In this document: positions 45,482-56,389 of the stretch, in pieces | Numbering within the stretch: position 1 is the first letter of the stretch | Layout: each line of letters begins with the position of its first letter | Assembly: GCF_024166365.1 (NCBI RefSeq) | Contig: NC_064838.1 | Coordinates: 3,861,501 to 3,925,500, forward strand | From: Elephas maximus indicus | Taxonomy: Eukaryota > Chordata > Mammalia > Proboscidea > Elephantidae | DNA length: 64,000 nt | Reading direction: 5' to 3' | Made by a program: the position numbers and the translations under genes | Notes under the pieces: model-generated | What the model saw: only the letters and a program-made list of their open reading frames with translations | What the model was told of the DNA's origin: nothing | Database searches by the model: none

Positions 45482-46999
45482 TTTAAGTAAGAGAGCATAA
45501 AATTATGAAGACAAATTGCTGGGACCTTCCCAGCACCTTGGAAGGGGCCATGCAAGTGAAGGACTTTGAAGTAGATTTTTTTTAGCTTTAAGGTAAATTT
45601 GTCCCTGAACTTAGCTGGGGAGAGGGAGTTGGGTCCCGGTAGTTTCTAAAATGATCTGAGGCCTATCTGCATGCAATCAATTTATGGAAACCCCCAGATA
45701 CCACTTACACTAATGCAAAGTTATGAAACCACCCATCCTCTTTTTCATTTTCCCCTTCATGATACTATTTTATGATTCTTTGCTCCTAATGGGCATTTTT
45801 TATATTATTTTAAAACAATTTAACTTGTTTATGGAAGCAAGACTTTTAGAATGAACAGATTTATATTGGGCACCTGAATCCTCCTACTCCTTGGTTTGGT
45901 CCCCTTTCATCTGAGATTCAGAGTTCTTACTCACCTAACAAATGGTCGATACCACTGACAAACACCTTACTCTCTGATACTCTTGTCTAAGTTCAATTCT
46001 GGGGACTGCTGATGTTGAAATGGCTTTTCATGCAAATATCTGTTGCAGATTTCTCAGTACTTCCCACTTCAGCTCGTATTAGCTCCATTCAGAACGTTTT
46101 TAACTCCCTAACCTTTCCTTACTTCAACATTGACCTGAGTCCATTTAATAAGACTCCTAATTTTCCTGCTGACCATTTTTCATAACACTAAGTCATTGAC
46201 ACCTTCTCTTTGCAAGTTTGTCTTTATTTCCCACCTGCCCCTGTGAAGGAGCCACCAGGAATTTGCATTGTTCTTTTCACTCACCACTACCTATAGCACT
46301 GCGCTGTCAGAGCTTCTCCCCTCTTATTGGATGACATCTCAGGCAGATCTATAGCAGTTTAAAGTATTAGAACAATCTCACATTTTCAGGTATTAAAAAA
46401 GAAGCCCAGCCCAATCTAAATCAAAATGCCCGTTGCATGTCCAAGTCCAGTCTTTTCCTTTCCCCCAACTCAGTACAATCCTAACTCAGAAACTAACAAT
46501 GGTGGAACATGGTCTTTTTTTTAGTTATGCATCTATCTTGTTCCTGTAATGTACGCTTTCCTTTTTCTCTGCCTCCTTGTTCTCCACCATTTGCCTTTTA
46601 TGCAAGCTCTTACTTCAGTTGGCCTCCTTCCCATCTCACTGCCTTGCTCTGACTCTTCATTCTTTATATTATTTAAAAAAAAATTTAAACTGTGGAAAGC
46701 ATCATGATGTAGCTTAGAGACTTAAAAGATGAACATACAGCTTAAATCTTTATAAGCTTTAAGTTTAATACATACAGCTTAAAGATTTATTTATAAAGGT
46801 TTATAAGATTGTGTGTGCACCTGTGTGTGCACACACACACAAATATTCTGGATGTTGGTGATGTGTTTCTTGGTTTTCTTACGCTTCTCAGTGGAGAAAG
46901 TAAAGATTATCTCTTCCAACTAAAGTAAATAGAAATGGCATAAACTATACAGTAAATGAAGAGATGGGGATAGGAACCTTTCAAAACATCCTCTCATTT
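45482..46999. other. No recognised element or gene
   Basis: No long frame and no repeat I can name. At 46810-46841 there is a short TG/CA palindrome (TGTGTGTGCACACACACA). Confidence 0.4.
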
Positions 47000-47545
47000 T
47001 AGGGTTTGAGTGTTAGTTTTGAAATATGGCTGTACATTTTTTGACCTTCCTTGGGTTGAGAGGTGGAGACTATGTCTCCTCTTCTTGAATCTGAGTGGTG
47101 TTTTGACTGTTTGGACAATAGAAGATGAGGGTAGGTCATAAAAGGCCATGCCTTGTTTTTTGAAATATTTTGTTTTAGAGGCCTAAGCTATCATATAGGA
47201 AGCCCAGCTCCCCTATGTTTTCATGCTGTGAGAAGAGGGCATATTAGCACTTTGCTTTACAGTTCTGGCTCAGTCCAGATGTCAAGTCATTCTAGCCCAG
47301 GTTCTAGCTGTATGAAGAAGGTTCCAGATGATTGTAGTCTACCATGGTTCAAGTAGACCTCAGCCATTCAAGTCTTCCCAGCCAAGACGTCGGACACTGT
47401 GGAGCATAGACAAGCGCTTCTTTCTGGCCCCTCTCCAAATTCCTGACCCATGGAACCTGTGAGCATAATAAATGGTTGCTGTTTTGTGCCACTAAGTTTT
47501 GAGGCGGTTTGTTACATAACATAGATAACCAGAACAATTTTCTGC
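47000..47545 (+). mobile_element. MLT1-type solo LTR (ERVL-MaLR), decayed
   Basis: Old LTR of a MaLR endogenous retroviral family, recognised by 'gactatgtctcctcttcttg', 'catgctgtgagaagagggc', and the 3' end 'taataaatggttgctgtttt', 'gtgccactaagttttgaggc', 'ggtttgttacataacataga'. AATAAA at 47468 is the LTR polyadenylation signal. No internal viral genes are present. Confidence 0.75.
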
Positions 47546-47639
47546 AAAAGAGAATTTCTGTGTTTAGGAATACTATTACCAAGTCCTAGGGGAGTCTGTC
47601 ATACTCATTACATCAACTCCATTCCCTCTCCTACTATCT

Positions 47640-47945
47640 TATGTTACACCTTACTCATTCTCATCTGGGTTACTATAGCCTTCCAACAGATCTTCTTCAT
47701 TGCATCCTTCATGTAAATACCTATATGCTCTTTCTAAAATAAAGCCTAATCACCCCTTCCACTCCCCATGTACACTTAAAGTCTTTGAATGGCTCCACCT
47801 AGTTTTCAGAATAAAATGGAACTCCTTGGCTCGGGCTCATAAGATCCTTTACTTCAGCTTATCTCCCTTGCTAGTTTCTTTACCTACTATTTGCCTACAC
47901 TAGACTGACTTACTGGTCATTTCCCATCATTTATTGAACACTTTA
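47640..47945 (+). mobile_element. L2/CR1-clade LINE ORF2 C-terminal fragment
   Basis: 'ctcatctgggttactatagc', 'aagtctttgaatggctccac', 'gaataaaatggaactccttg' and 'cataagatcctttacttcag' correspond to the region that in L2/CR1 proteins codes for LDYCNSLL ... LQWLP ... ALHD. It is heavily decayed. L2 versus L3 cannot be settled by eye. Confidence 0.5.
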
Positions 47946-48035
47946 GCTTCTGACTTGCAATCTTTCTCCCAAACTCCACTTGTTATTATGCTTGATGACT
48001 TCAATTTCAGCATGGTTGACTCATACAATACTCTG

Positions 48036-48050
48036 ACCTCTCAGTTTCTT
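48036..48050. repeat. Target site duplication, left copy (L1-F)
   Basis: ACCTCTCAGTTTCTT, exact match to 50976-50990. Confidence 0.93.
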
Positions 48051-50975
48051 TTTTCTTAAATTTTTATTGTGCTTTAAGTGAAAGTCAAGTCAGTTTGTCT
48101 TACAAATATTTATATACACTTTGCTATATACTCCTAGTTGCTCTCCCCCTAATGAGACAGCACACTCCTTCTCTCTACCCTCTATTTTTGTGTCCATTCA
48201 GCCAGCCTCTGACCCCCTCTGCTTCTCATCTCCCCTCCAGACAGGAGCTGTCCACATAGTCTCATGTGTCTACCTGATCCAAGAAGCTCACTCCTCACCA
48301 GTATCATTTTGTGTCCTGTAGTCCAGTCCAATCCCTGTCTGAAGAGTTGGCTTTGGAAATGGTTCCAGTCTTCGGTTAACAGAAGGTCTGGGGACCATGA
48401 CCTCTGGGGTCCTTTTAGTCTCAGTCAGACCATTAAGTCTGGTGTTCTCTATAAGAATTTGAGGTCTGCATCCCACTGCTATCCTGTTCTTTCAGAGGTT
48501 CTCTGTCGTGTTCCCTGTCAGGGCAGTCATCAGTAGTAGCCAGGCACCATCTAATTCTTCTGGTCTCAGGCTAATGTAGGCTCTGGTTTATGTGGCCCTT
48601 TCTGTCTCTTGGGTTCATAATTACCTTGTGTCTTTGGTATTCTTCATTCTTCTTTGGTCCAGGTGGGTTGAAACCAATTGATGCATCTTAGATGGTCACT
48701 TGCTAGTATTTAAGACCCCAGACGCCACTTTCAAAAGTGGATTGCAGAATGTTTTCTTAATAGATTTTATTATGCCAATTGACCTAGATGTCCCCTGAAA
48801 CCATGGTCCCCAAACCCTGCCCCTGCTACTCTGCCCTTCGAAGCATTCAGCTTATTCATGAAACTTATATGCTTTTGGTTTAGACTAGTTGTGCTGACCT
48901 CTCCTGAAATGTGTGTTGTCTTTCCCTTTGCCTAAAATACTTCTTATCTACTATCTAATTAGTGAATACCCCTCTCCCTTCTTCCCTCCGCACTCTCATA
49001 ACCATCAAAGAATATTTTCTTCTCTGTTTAAACTATTTCTCGAGTTCTTATAATAGTGGTCCCATACAGTATTTGTCCTTTTGCAACTGACTAGTTTAAC
49101 TCAGCATAACGCCTTCCAGATTCCTCCATGTTATGAAATGTTTCACAGATTGATCACTATTCTTTATCGATGCGTAGTATTCCATTGTGTGAATATACCA
49201 TAATTTAACCATTCATCTGTTGATGGGCGCCTTGGTTGCTTCCATCTTTTTGCTATTGTAAAGAGTGCTGCAATGAACATGGGTGTGCATATATCTGTTC
49301 ATGTATTTCTCTAGGATATATTCCAAGGAGTGGGACTGCTGGATCATATGGTAGTTCTATTTCTAGCTTTTTAAGGAAGTGCCAAATTGATTCCAAAGCA
49401 TTTGTACCACTTTACATTCCCACCAGCAGTGTATAAATGTTCTAATCTCTCCACAACCTCTTCAACATTTATTATTATGTGTTTTTTGGATTAATGCCAG
49501 CCTTGGAATCTCATTGTAGTTTTGATTTGCATTTCTCTACTGGCTAATGATCGTGAGCATTTCCTCATGTATCTGGTAGCTACCTGAATGTCTTCTTTAG
49601 TGAAGTGCCCGTTTATATCCTTTACCCATTTTTAAACTGGGTTATTTGTCTTTTTGTTGTTGAGTTTTTGCAGTATCATATAGATTTTAGAGATCGGAAA
49701 TGTCACAGCTAAAAACTTTTTCCAGTCTGTAGGTAATCTTTTTACTCTTTTGGTGAAGTCTTTGGATGAGCATAAGTGTTTGATTTTTAGGAGCTCTCAG
49801 TTATCTAGTTTCTCTTCTGGTGTTTGTTCATTGTTAGTAATGTATCATATACTGTTTATGCCATGTATTAGGGCTCCTAATGTTGTCCCTATTTTCTCTT
49901 CCATGACCTGTACCTTTTTAGATTTTATAATTAGGTCTTTGATCCATTTTGAAATAGTTTTTGTGCATGGTGTGAGGTATGGGTCTTGTTTCAGTTTTCT
50001 GCAAATGGATATCCAGTTATGCAAGTACCATTTGTTAAAGAGACTGTCTTTTCCCCATTTAATGGACTTTGGGCCTTTGTCAAATATCAGCTGCTCATAT
50101 GTGGATGGATTTATGTCTGGATTCTCAATTCTGTTCCATTGGTCTATGTATCTGTTGTTGTACAAGTACCAGGCTGTTTTGACTACTGTGGTGGTATAAT
50201 AGGTTCTAAAATCAGGTAGAGTGAGGCCTCCCACTTTGTTCTTCTTTTTCAGTAATGCTTTACTTATCCTGGGGCTCTTTCCCTTCCATATGAAGCTGGT
50301 GATTTGTTTCTCCATCACATTAAAAAATGTCGTTGGAATCTGGATTGGAATTGCATTGTATCTATAGATCGCTTTTGGTAGAATGGACGTTTTTACGACG
50401 TTAAGTCTTCCTATCCTTGATCAAGGCATGTTTTTCCACTTATGTAGGTCTCTTTTGGTTTCTTGCAGTGGTGTCTTGTAGTTGTACGGGTCTTTTACGT
50501 CTCTGGTTAGATTTATTCCTAAGTATTTTATCTTCTTGGGGGCTACAGTAAATGGTATTGATTTGGTGATTTCCTCTTCGATGCTCTTTTTGTTGATGTA
50601 GAGGAATCCAACTGATTTTTGTATGTTTATCTCTTATCCTGATACGCTGCTGAACTCTTCTATTAGTTTCAGTAGCTTTGTTGAGGATTCTTTAGGGTTT
50701 TCTGTGTATAAGATCATGTCATCTGCAAATATAGATATTTTTCCCTTCTTCCTTACCAATCTGGATGCCATTTATTTCTTTATCTAGCCTAATTGCTCTG
50801 GCTAGGACCTGCAGAACAATGTTGAATAAGAGTGGTGATAAAGGGCATCCTTGTCTGGTTCCCAGTCTCAAGGGGAATGCTTTCAGGCTCTCTCCATTTA
50901 GGGTGATGTTGGCTGTTGGCTTTGTATAAATGTCCTTTATTATGTTGAGGAATTTTCCTTCTATTCCTATTTTGC
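48051..50975 (-). mobile_element. L1-F: 5'-truncated L1, 2.9 kb
   Basis: Minus-strand L1 with T-run at 48051, 3' UTR to about 49050, ORF2 end, and the RT C-terminal part. The best frame is 50318-49845 (157 codons; [20 protein letters not shown] and [19 protein letters not shown]). It reaches the RT region at its 5' end near 50975. A perfect 15-bp TSD flanks it. It is not part of the 24-43 kb nest and, with respect to L1-A, is of similar type. Confidence 0.93.
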
Positions 50976-50990
50976 ACCTCTCAGTTTCTT
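50976..50990. repeat. Target site duplication, right copy (L1-F)
   Basis: ACCTCTCAGTTTCTT, partner of 48036-48050. Confidence 0.93.
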
Positions 50991-51379
50991 GCCATCCTGT
51001 TGCTGGTTACCTTGTCCTATGCTTCAGTTTAGCTACTTGATTCATATACCTTAATTTCACTCAACAACTCACTATCTCAAACATCTCAAATGCCAGTGTA
51101 TGACCCTCCAAACCAAACCTTCTATCTTTCCAGTCCAGTTGCTCAAGCACTGAGATTTGAATAATTCTTCAGTCTCGTGTTGATTCTCCATCTTTGTCTA
51201 TCACTGGCCAACAGATTTTCTCAGCCTTTCACAACGAAACCCAGAAGCTCTGCACCTTTATTCTCCGTTTTCATTTTAGTTACAGCAGAGAAAGTGCACC
51301 TCCTCGTAGTAAATGCCAGTGCTCTCCATGTGTGGTGTAGCACCCTCACTCCTGCCTTCTCAAACATTTTACCTTTATC
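50991..51379 (+). other. Possible L2-like LINE sequence (weak)
   Basis: With L1-F removed, 47990-48050 joins 50991 and codes for a DDFNFSMVDS-like stretch that resembles the GDFN block of LINE endonucleases. The rest shows no motif I can name. Confidence 0.3.
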
Positions 51380-51388
51380 ACATTCTCT

Positions 51389-54300
51389 TGTTTTTATTGT
51401 TGTTTTTAGGTGCCATCAAGTTGGTTCTGACTCATAGTGACAACAGAATGAAACACTGCCTGGGCCTGAGCCATCTTCACAATTGTAATGCTTGAGCCCT
51501 TTGTTGCAGCCCCTGTGTCAATCCATTTTGTCCAGGTCTTCCTCTTTTTTGCCGATCCTCTACCAAGTATTATGTTCTTCTCCAGGGACTGGTCCCTAAT
51601 GATAACATGTCCAAAGTAAGTGAGATGAAGTCTCGCCATACTCATTTCTAGGGAGCATTCTGGCTATACTTCTTCCAAGACAAGTTAGTTCATTCTTCTG
51701 GCAGTCATGGTATATTCAATATTCTTCACCAAAACTGTAATTCAGAGGTATCGATTCTTATTTGTTGTTGTTGTTAGGTGCCGTCGAGTTGGTTCTGACT
51801 CATAGCGACCCTATGCAGAACAGAATGAAACACTGCCCAGTCCTGAGCTATCCTTACAATCATTGTTACGCTTGAGCTCATTGTTGCAGCCACTGTGTCA
51901 ATCCACCTTGTTGAGGGTTTTCCTCTTTTCCACTGACCCTGAACTCTGCCAAGCATGATGTCCTTCTCCAGGGACTGATCCCTCCTGACAACATGTCCAA
52001 AGTATGTAAGATGTGGTCTCGCTATCCTTGCCTTTAAGGAGCATTCTGGCCGCACTTCCTCCAAGATAGATTTGTTTGTTCTTTTGGCAGTCCACGGTAT
52101 ATTCAATATTCTTTGCCAACACCACAACTCAAAAGCGTCAACTCTTCTTCGGTCTTCCTTATTCATTGTCCAACTTTCACATGCATATGATGTGATTGCA
52201 AATACCACGACTTGGGTCAGGCACATCTTAGTCTTCAGGATGACGTCTTTGCTTTTCAACACTTTAAAGAGGTCCTTTGCAGCTGATTTACCCAATGCAA
52301 CGCAGCTTTTGATTTCTTGACTGCTGTTTCCATGGCTGTTGATTGTGGATCCAAGAAAAATGAAATCCTTGACAACTTCAATGTTTTCTTCATTTATCAT
52401 GATGTTGCTCATTGGTCCAGTTGTGAGGATATTTGTTTTCTTTATGTTGAGGTGTAATCCATACTGAAGGCTGTGGTCTTTGATCTTCATTAGTAAGTGC
52501 TTCAAGTCCTCTTCACTTTCAGCAAGCAAGGTTGTGTCATCTGCATAACACAGGTTGTTAATGATTTTCCTCCAATCCTGGTGCCCCGTTCTTCTTCATA
52601 TAGTCCAACTTCTCGGATTATTTGTTCAGCATACAGATTAAATAAGTATGGTGAAAGAATACAATCCTGACTCACACCTTTCCTGACTTTAAACCAATCA
52701 GTATCCCCTTGTTCTGTCCGAACAACTGCCTCTTGGTCTATGTAAAGGTTCCTCACGAGCACAATTAAGTGTTATGGAATTCCCATTCTTCGCAGTGTCA
52801 TCCATAGTTTATTATGATCCACACAGTCGAATACCTTTGCATAGTCAATAAAACACAGGTAAACATCCTTCTGGTATTCTCTGCTTTCAGCCAGGATCCA
52901 TCTGACATCAGCAATGATATCCCTGGTTCCACGTCCTTTTCTGAAACCGGCCTGAATTTCTGGCAGTTCCCTGTCGATATACTGCTGCAGCCAGTTTTGA
53001 AGGATCTTTGGCAAAATTTTCCTTGTGTGGGATATTAATGATATTGTTCTATAATTTCCACATTCAGTTGGATCACCTTTCTTGGGAATAGGCATAAATA
53101 TGGATCTCTTCCAGTCAGTTGGCCAGGAAGCTGTCTTCCATATTTCTTGGCATAGACGAGTGAGCACCTCCAGCGCTGCATCTGTTTGTTGAAACATCTC
53201 AGTTGGTATTCCATCACTTCCTGGAGCCTTGTTTTTCGCCAGTGCCTTCAGAGCAGCTTGGACTTCTTCCTTCAGTACTGTCGGTTCCTGATCATATGCC
53301 AACTCTTGAAATGGTTGAATATCGACTAATTGTTTTTGGTATAATGACTGTGTGTATTCCTTCCATCTTCTTTTGATGCTTCATGTGTCGTTTAATATTT
53401 TCCTCATGGACTCCTTCACTATTGCAACTCAAGGTTTGAATTTTTTTCTTCAGTTCTTTCAGCTTGAGAAATGCCGAGCGTGTTCTTCCCTTTGGTTTTC
53501 CATCTCCAGCTCTTTGCACATGTCATTATAATACTTTACTTTGTCTTCTTGAGAGACCCTTTGAAATTTCTGTTCAGTTCTTTTACTGAAGAAACAGCTG
53601 GCAATTGGAATGCGAAAGTTGGAAACAAAGAAGAAGGACCAGCAGTTGGAAAATATGGCTTTGGTGATAGAAACATTGCCGTAGATTGAATGATAGAATT
53701 TTGCAAAACCAACGACTTCTTCATTGCAAATACCTTCTTTCACCAACATAAATGGCGATTATGCCCATGGACCTCGCCAGATGGAACACACAGAAATCAA
53801 ATTGATTACATCTGTGGAAAGAGATGATGGAAAAGCTCAATATCATCAGTCAGAACAAGGCCAGGGGCTGACTGTGAAACGGATCATCAATTGCTCATAT
53901 GCACGTTCAAGCTGAAACTGAAGAAAATCAGAGGAAGTCCACGAGAGCCAAAATACGACCCTGAGTATATCCCACCTGAATTTAGAGACCATGTGAAGAA
54001 TAGATTTGATGCATTGAACACTAGTGACCGAAGACCAGACGAATTGTGGAATGACATCAAGGACATCATCCGTGAAGAAAGCAAGAGGTCACTGAAAAGA
54101 CAGGAAAGAAAAGACCAAGATGGATGTCAGAGGAGACTCTGAAACTTGCTCTTGAGCATCGAGCAGCTAAAGCAAAAGGAAGAATTGATGAAGTAAAGAA
54201 CTGAACAGAGTTCTTATTTAGCCTTCCTTATTCATTGTCCAGCTTTCCCACGCATATGAGGCAATTGAAAATACCATAGCTTGGGTCAGACATACCTTAG

Positions 54301-54739
54301 GCCTTCTGGGTAACATCTTTGTTTTTCAACACTTTGAGGAGGTCTTTTGCAGCAGATTTGCCCAATGCAATGTGTCTTTAGATTTCTTGACTGCTATTTC
54401 CATGGGCATTGATTGCAGATCCAAGTAAAGTGAAATCCTTGACAACTTCAATCTTTCTTTGTTTTTCATAATGTTGCTTACCGGTCCAGTTGAAAAGACT
54501 TTGATGTTCTTTGTATTGAGGTGAAATCCATACTGAGAGCTGTAGTCTTTGATCTTCATCAGTAAGCACTTCAAATCCGCTTCATTTTCAGTGAGCAATG
54601 TTGTGCCAGTTGCATAACGCAGGTTGTTAAAGAGTCTCCCTCTAATCCTGATGCCCTGTTCTTCTTCATGTAGTCTGGATTCTCAAATTATTTGGTCAGC
54701 ATACAGATTGAATAAGTATGGTGAAAGGAAACAACCCTG
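51389..54739 (-). mobile_element. RTE-A: 5'-truncated RTE, split by RTE-B
   Basis: Segments 51389-51763 (3' end with reversed (AAC)n tail and the last C-terminal codons) and 54211-54739 ('ccttattcattgtccagctt' to 'tgaaaggaaacaaccctga'), collinear with other RTE copies once RTE-B is removed. The TSD ACATTCTCT is at 51380-51388 and 54740-54748. About 0.9 kb of RTE remains. The YADD region near 54600 is altered (residues corresponding to CYADD read differently). Confidence 0.85.
51764..54210 (-). mobile_element. RTE-B: RTE with inverted 5' segment, nested in RTE-A
   Basis: Minus-strand part 51764-53587: (AAC)n tail, C-terminal domain (251-codon frame 52529-51774, LGSTINSHGNSSQEIKS), RT with 176-codon frame 53302-52772 (KNKAPGSDGIPTEMFQQ; CFIDYAKVFDCVDHNKLW). 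Then 53600-54208 is the endonuclease-side part on the plus strand ('ggcaattggaatgcgaaagt' to 'gaagtaaagaactgaacag'). Both pieces end at the same RTE position, giving about 20 bp in opposite orientation. The TSD TTCTTATTT is at 51755-51763 and 54211-54219. This is one of the least decayed RTE copies here, though frameshifted. Confidence 0.88.
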
Positions 54740-54748
54740 ACATTCTCT

Positions 54749-55560
54749 AGCTTTGTCTAATGCTTTACTCATTCTGTCACCTCCTCTCTCTTTGTCATCA
54801 TCTGCCCTTTCCTTTGTATCATTCCTAAAACCATTCCTATCTGCATATAAATGTGCTCTAGATTATCTGCTCCTTAAATAAAATATTTCCTTCCTTGGCA
54901 CTGAATGCTTCTACATCTCCTGCCCCGTTTATCTACCCCCCTTTCCTAGCTAATTTCTGGTGAGATTGTTGATGAAGTCTCTTGAATTCCTTGCCTCCTA
55001 TTCCACCTTGATCCATTCTAGCCTCTGCCCATCTTACTCCACTCAAATTGTCCTCGTCACAGTCACTAGCTGCTTCAGGTACTGTGGTTATTATTCTGTC
55101 ATCACCTGAGTGGACTTCTCTGTAGCATTCTCTTTCAAGGGCTCAGGCATTTGGAGAACATTATTGTCCCTTGGTTACTTCAAATCCACATTCTCTTCGT
55201 TTTCTTCCTAGCTCTGTGATTACTTCTTCTGTTTCCTCCTCTACCAGACCTCAAATTGTTTGTATTTCTCAAGACTTGGTACAAGGTCCTCAACCCTTCT
55301 CCCTGCCAGTCTCTTCTAGGTGACCTTGTTAATTCCTATGGATTCATATATTATCTATATATTTGTGATTTCCAAATTGTTATTTCCAGCCCAAATCTCC
55401 TTCCACTGTTCCAGAATTGTGTCTCCAGCTGTCTACTTGTCACTTATGCTCAGTTGTCTCAAAACATCTTTAATTTAACATGCTTAAAACCTAATTATTC
55501 ATTTATTTCCATTTAAACCTGTAATTATATGTCTTTTCCATCTCAGTATTATCATTATCC
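54749..55560 (+). mobile_element. L2/CR1-clade LINE RT fragment
   Basis: The frame at 55256-55516 contains LLGDLVNSYGFIYYLYICDF, then SSPNLLPLFQNC, collinear with the L2-type order GELIHSHG..HLYADDSQ..SSPDLSPELQ, so the RT catalytic YADD has become YICD. Upstream sequence to 54749 is compatible but not clearly coding. The remainder of 55570-56390 shows no element I recognise. Confidence 0.55.
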
Positions 55561-56385
55561 ACCCTGTTACTAAATGCAGAAATGGAGAAGAAATGGTTTC
55601 AATGAACAGGCAGAAAAATATAATAGGAACTGAGAGTGGAGTAGAGAGGGAGAGGCATATGTTATTTTAGTGTTACTGGTTTTCTAGAATGTTTCAAGAC
55701 ATGAGAATAGAGGAAGTTATTGTACCCTTGAAGGCTAAAATATGTATGTATTAAAGTTTATTCACTTATATTTTTCAAAGGAAGGTTATTATTATTATTG
55801 AGTTTTTTAGGACAAGAGAGCAAATAATAAAGAAGACAGAAAAAAGATCCAGAAGATATTGACAAAAAATGTTATACTTAGATGTGTAATATGAAATGAA
55901 GCTTATGATGATCAGATTTTTATGGATAATTGTTTAAACTTTAAGTAATCTTGCAAAGGTAACACATTATGTATGTATTAACTATAAAATAGAGTACATG
56001 CAAAGAAGGATTTGATGACTCCTGATACTATTATACACATATATTTTAAAACTCCGAGATTTTATTTTAATGTATAGTAATGGTTCCCAGAGAATAAGAG
56101 CATAAGAAAAGAACAACTTGAATGTTTTCCACACCAAAATGCATTACAAATGGGGGAGAAGTTTAAGTGAGGGAGAAGCTTAAGCAAGGGAGGTAGTTGG
56201 TTTATGGATCAGAGATAGAGGTGGAAAGGATCATTTAGCCTGTTATATTATTAAATAAGTCTACATTGCATTATTTCCCCAACTGTAAGCATTTCCTACT
56301 ATGGTCTCGCATATCACCTCAACTTCTTGTCACAGCATTTACACAAGATATTATCTATGATCCACCACACATCTGTCAGTTTATC
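55561..56385. other. No recognised element or gene
   Basis: AT-rich, no long frame on either strand and no repeat I can name. Confidence 0.4.
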
Positions 56386-56389
56386 ATAT

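Noticed and set aside
47000..47545. A provirus or active retroviral gene
   Set aside because: Only a decayed solo LTR is visible. No gag, pol or env-like frame is next to it.
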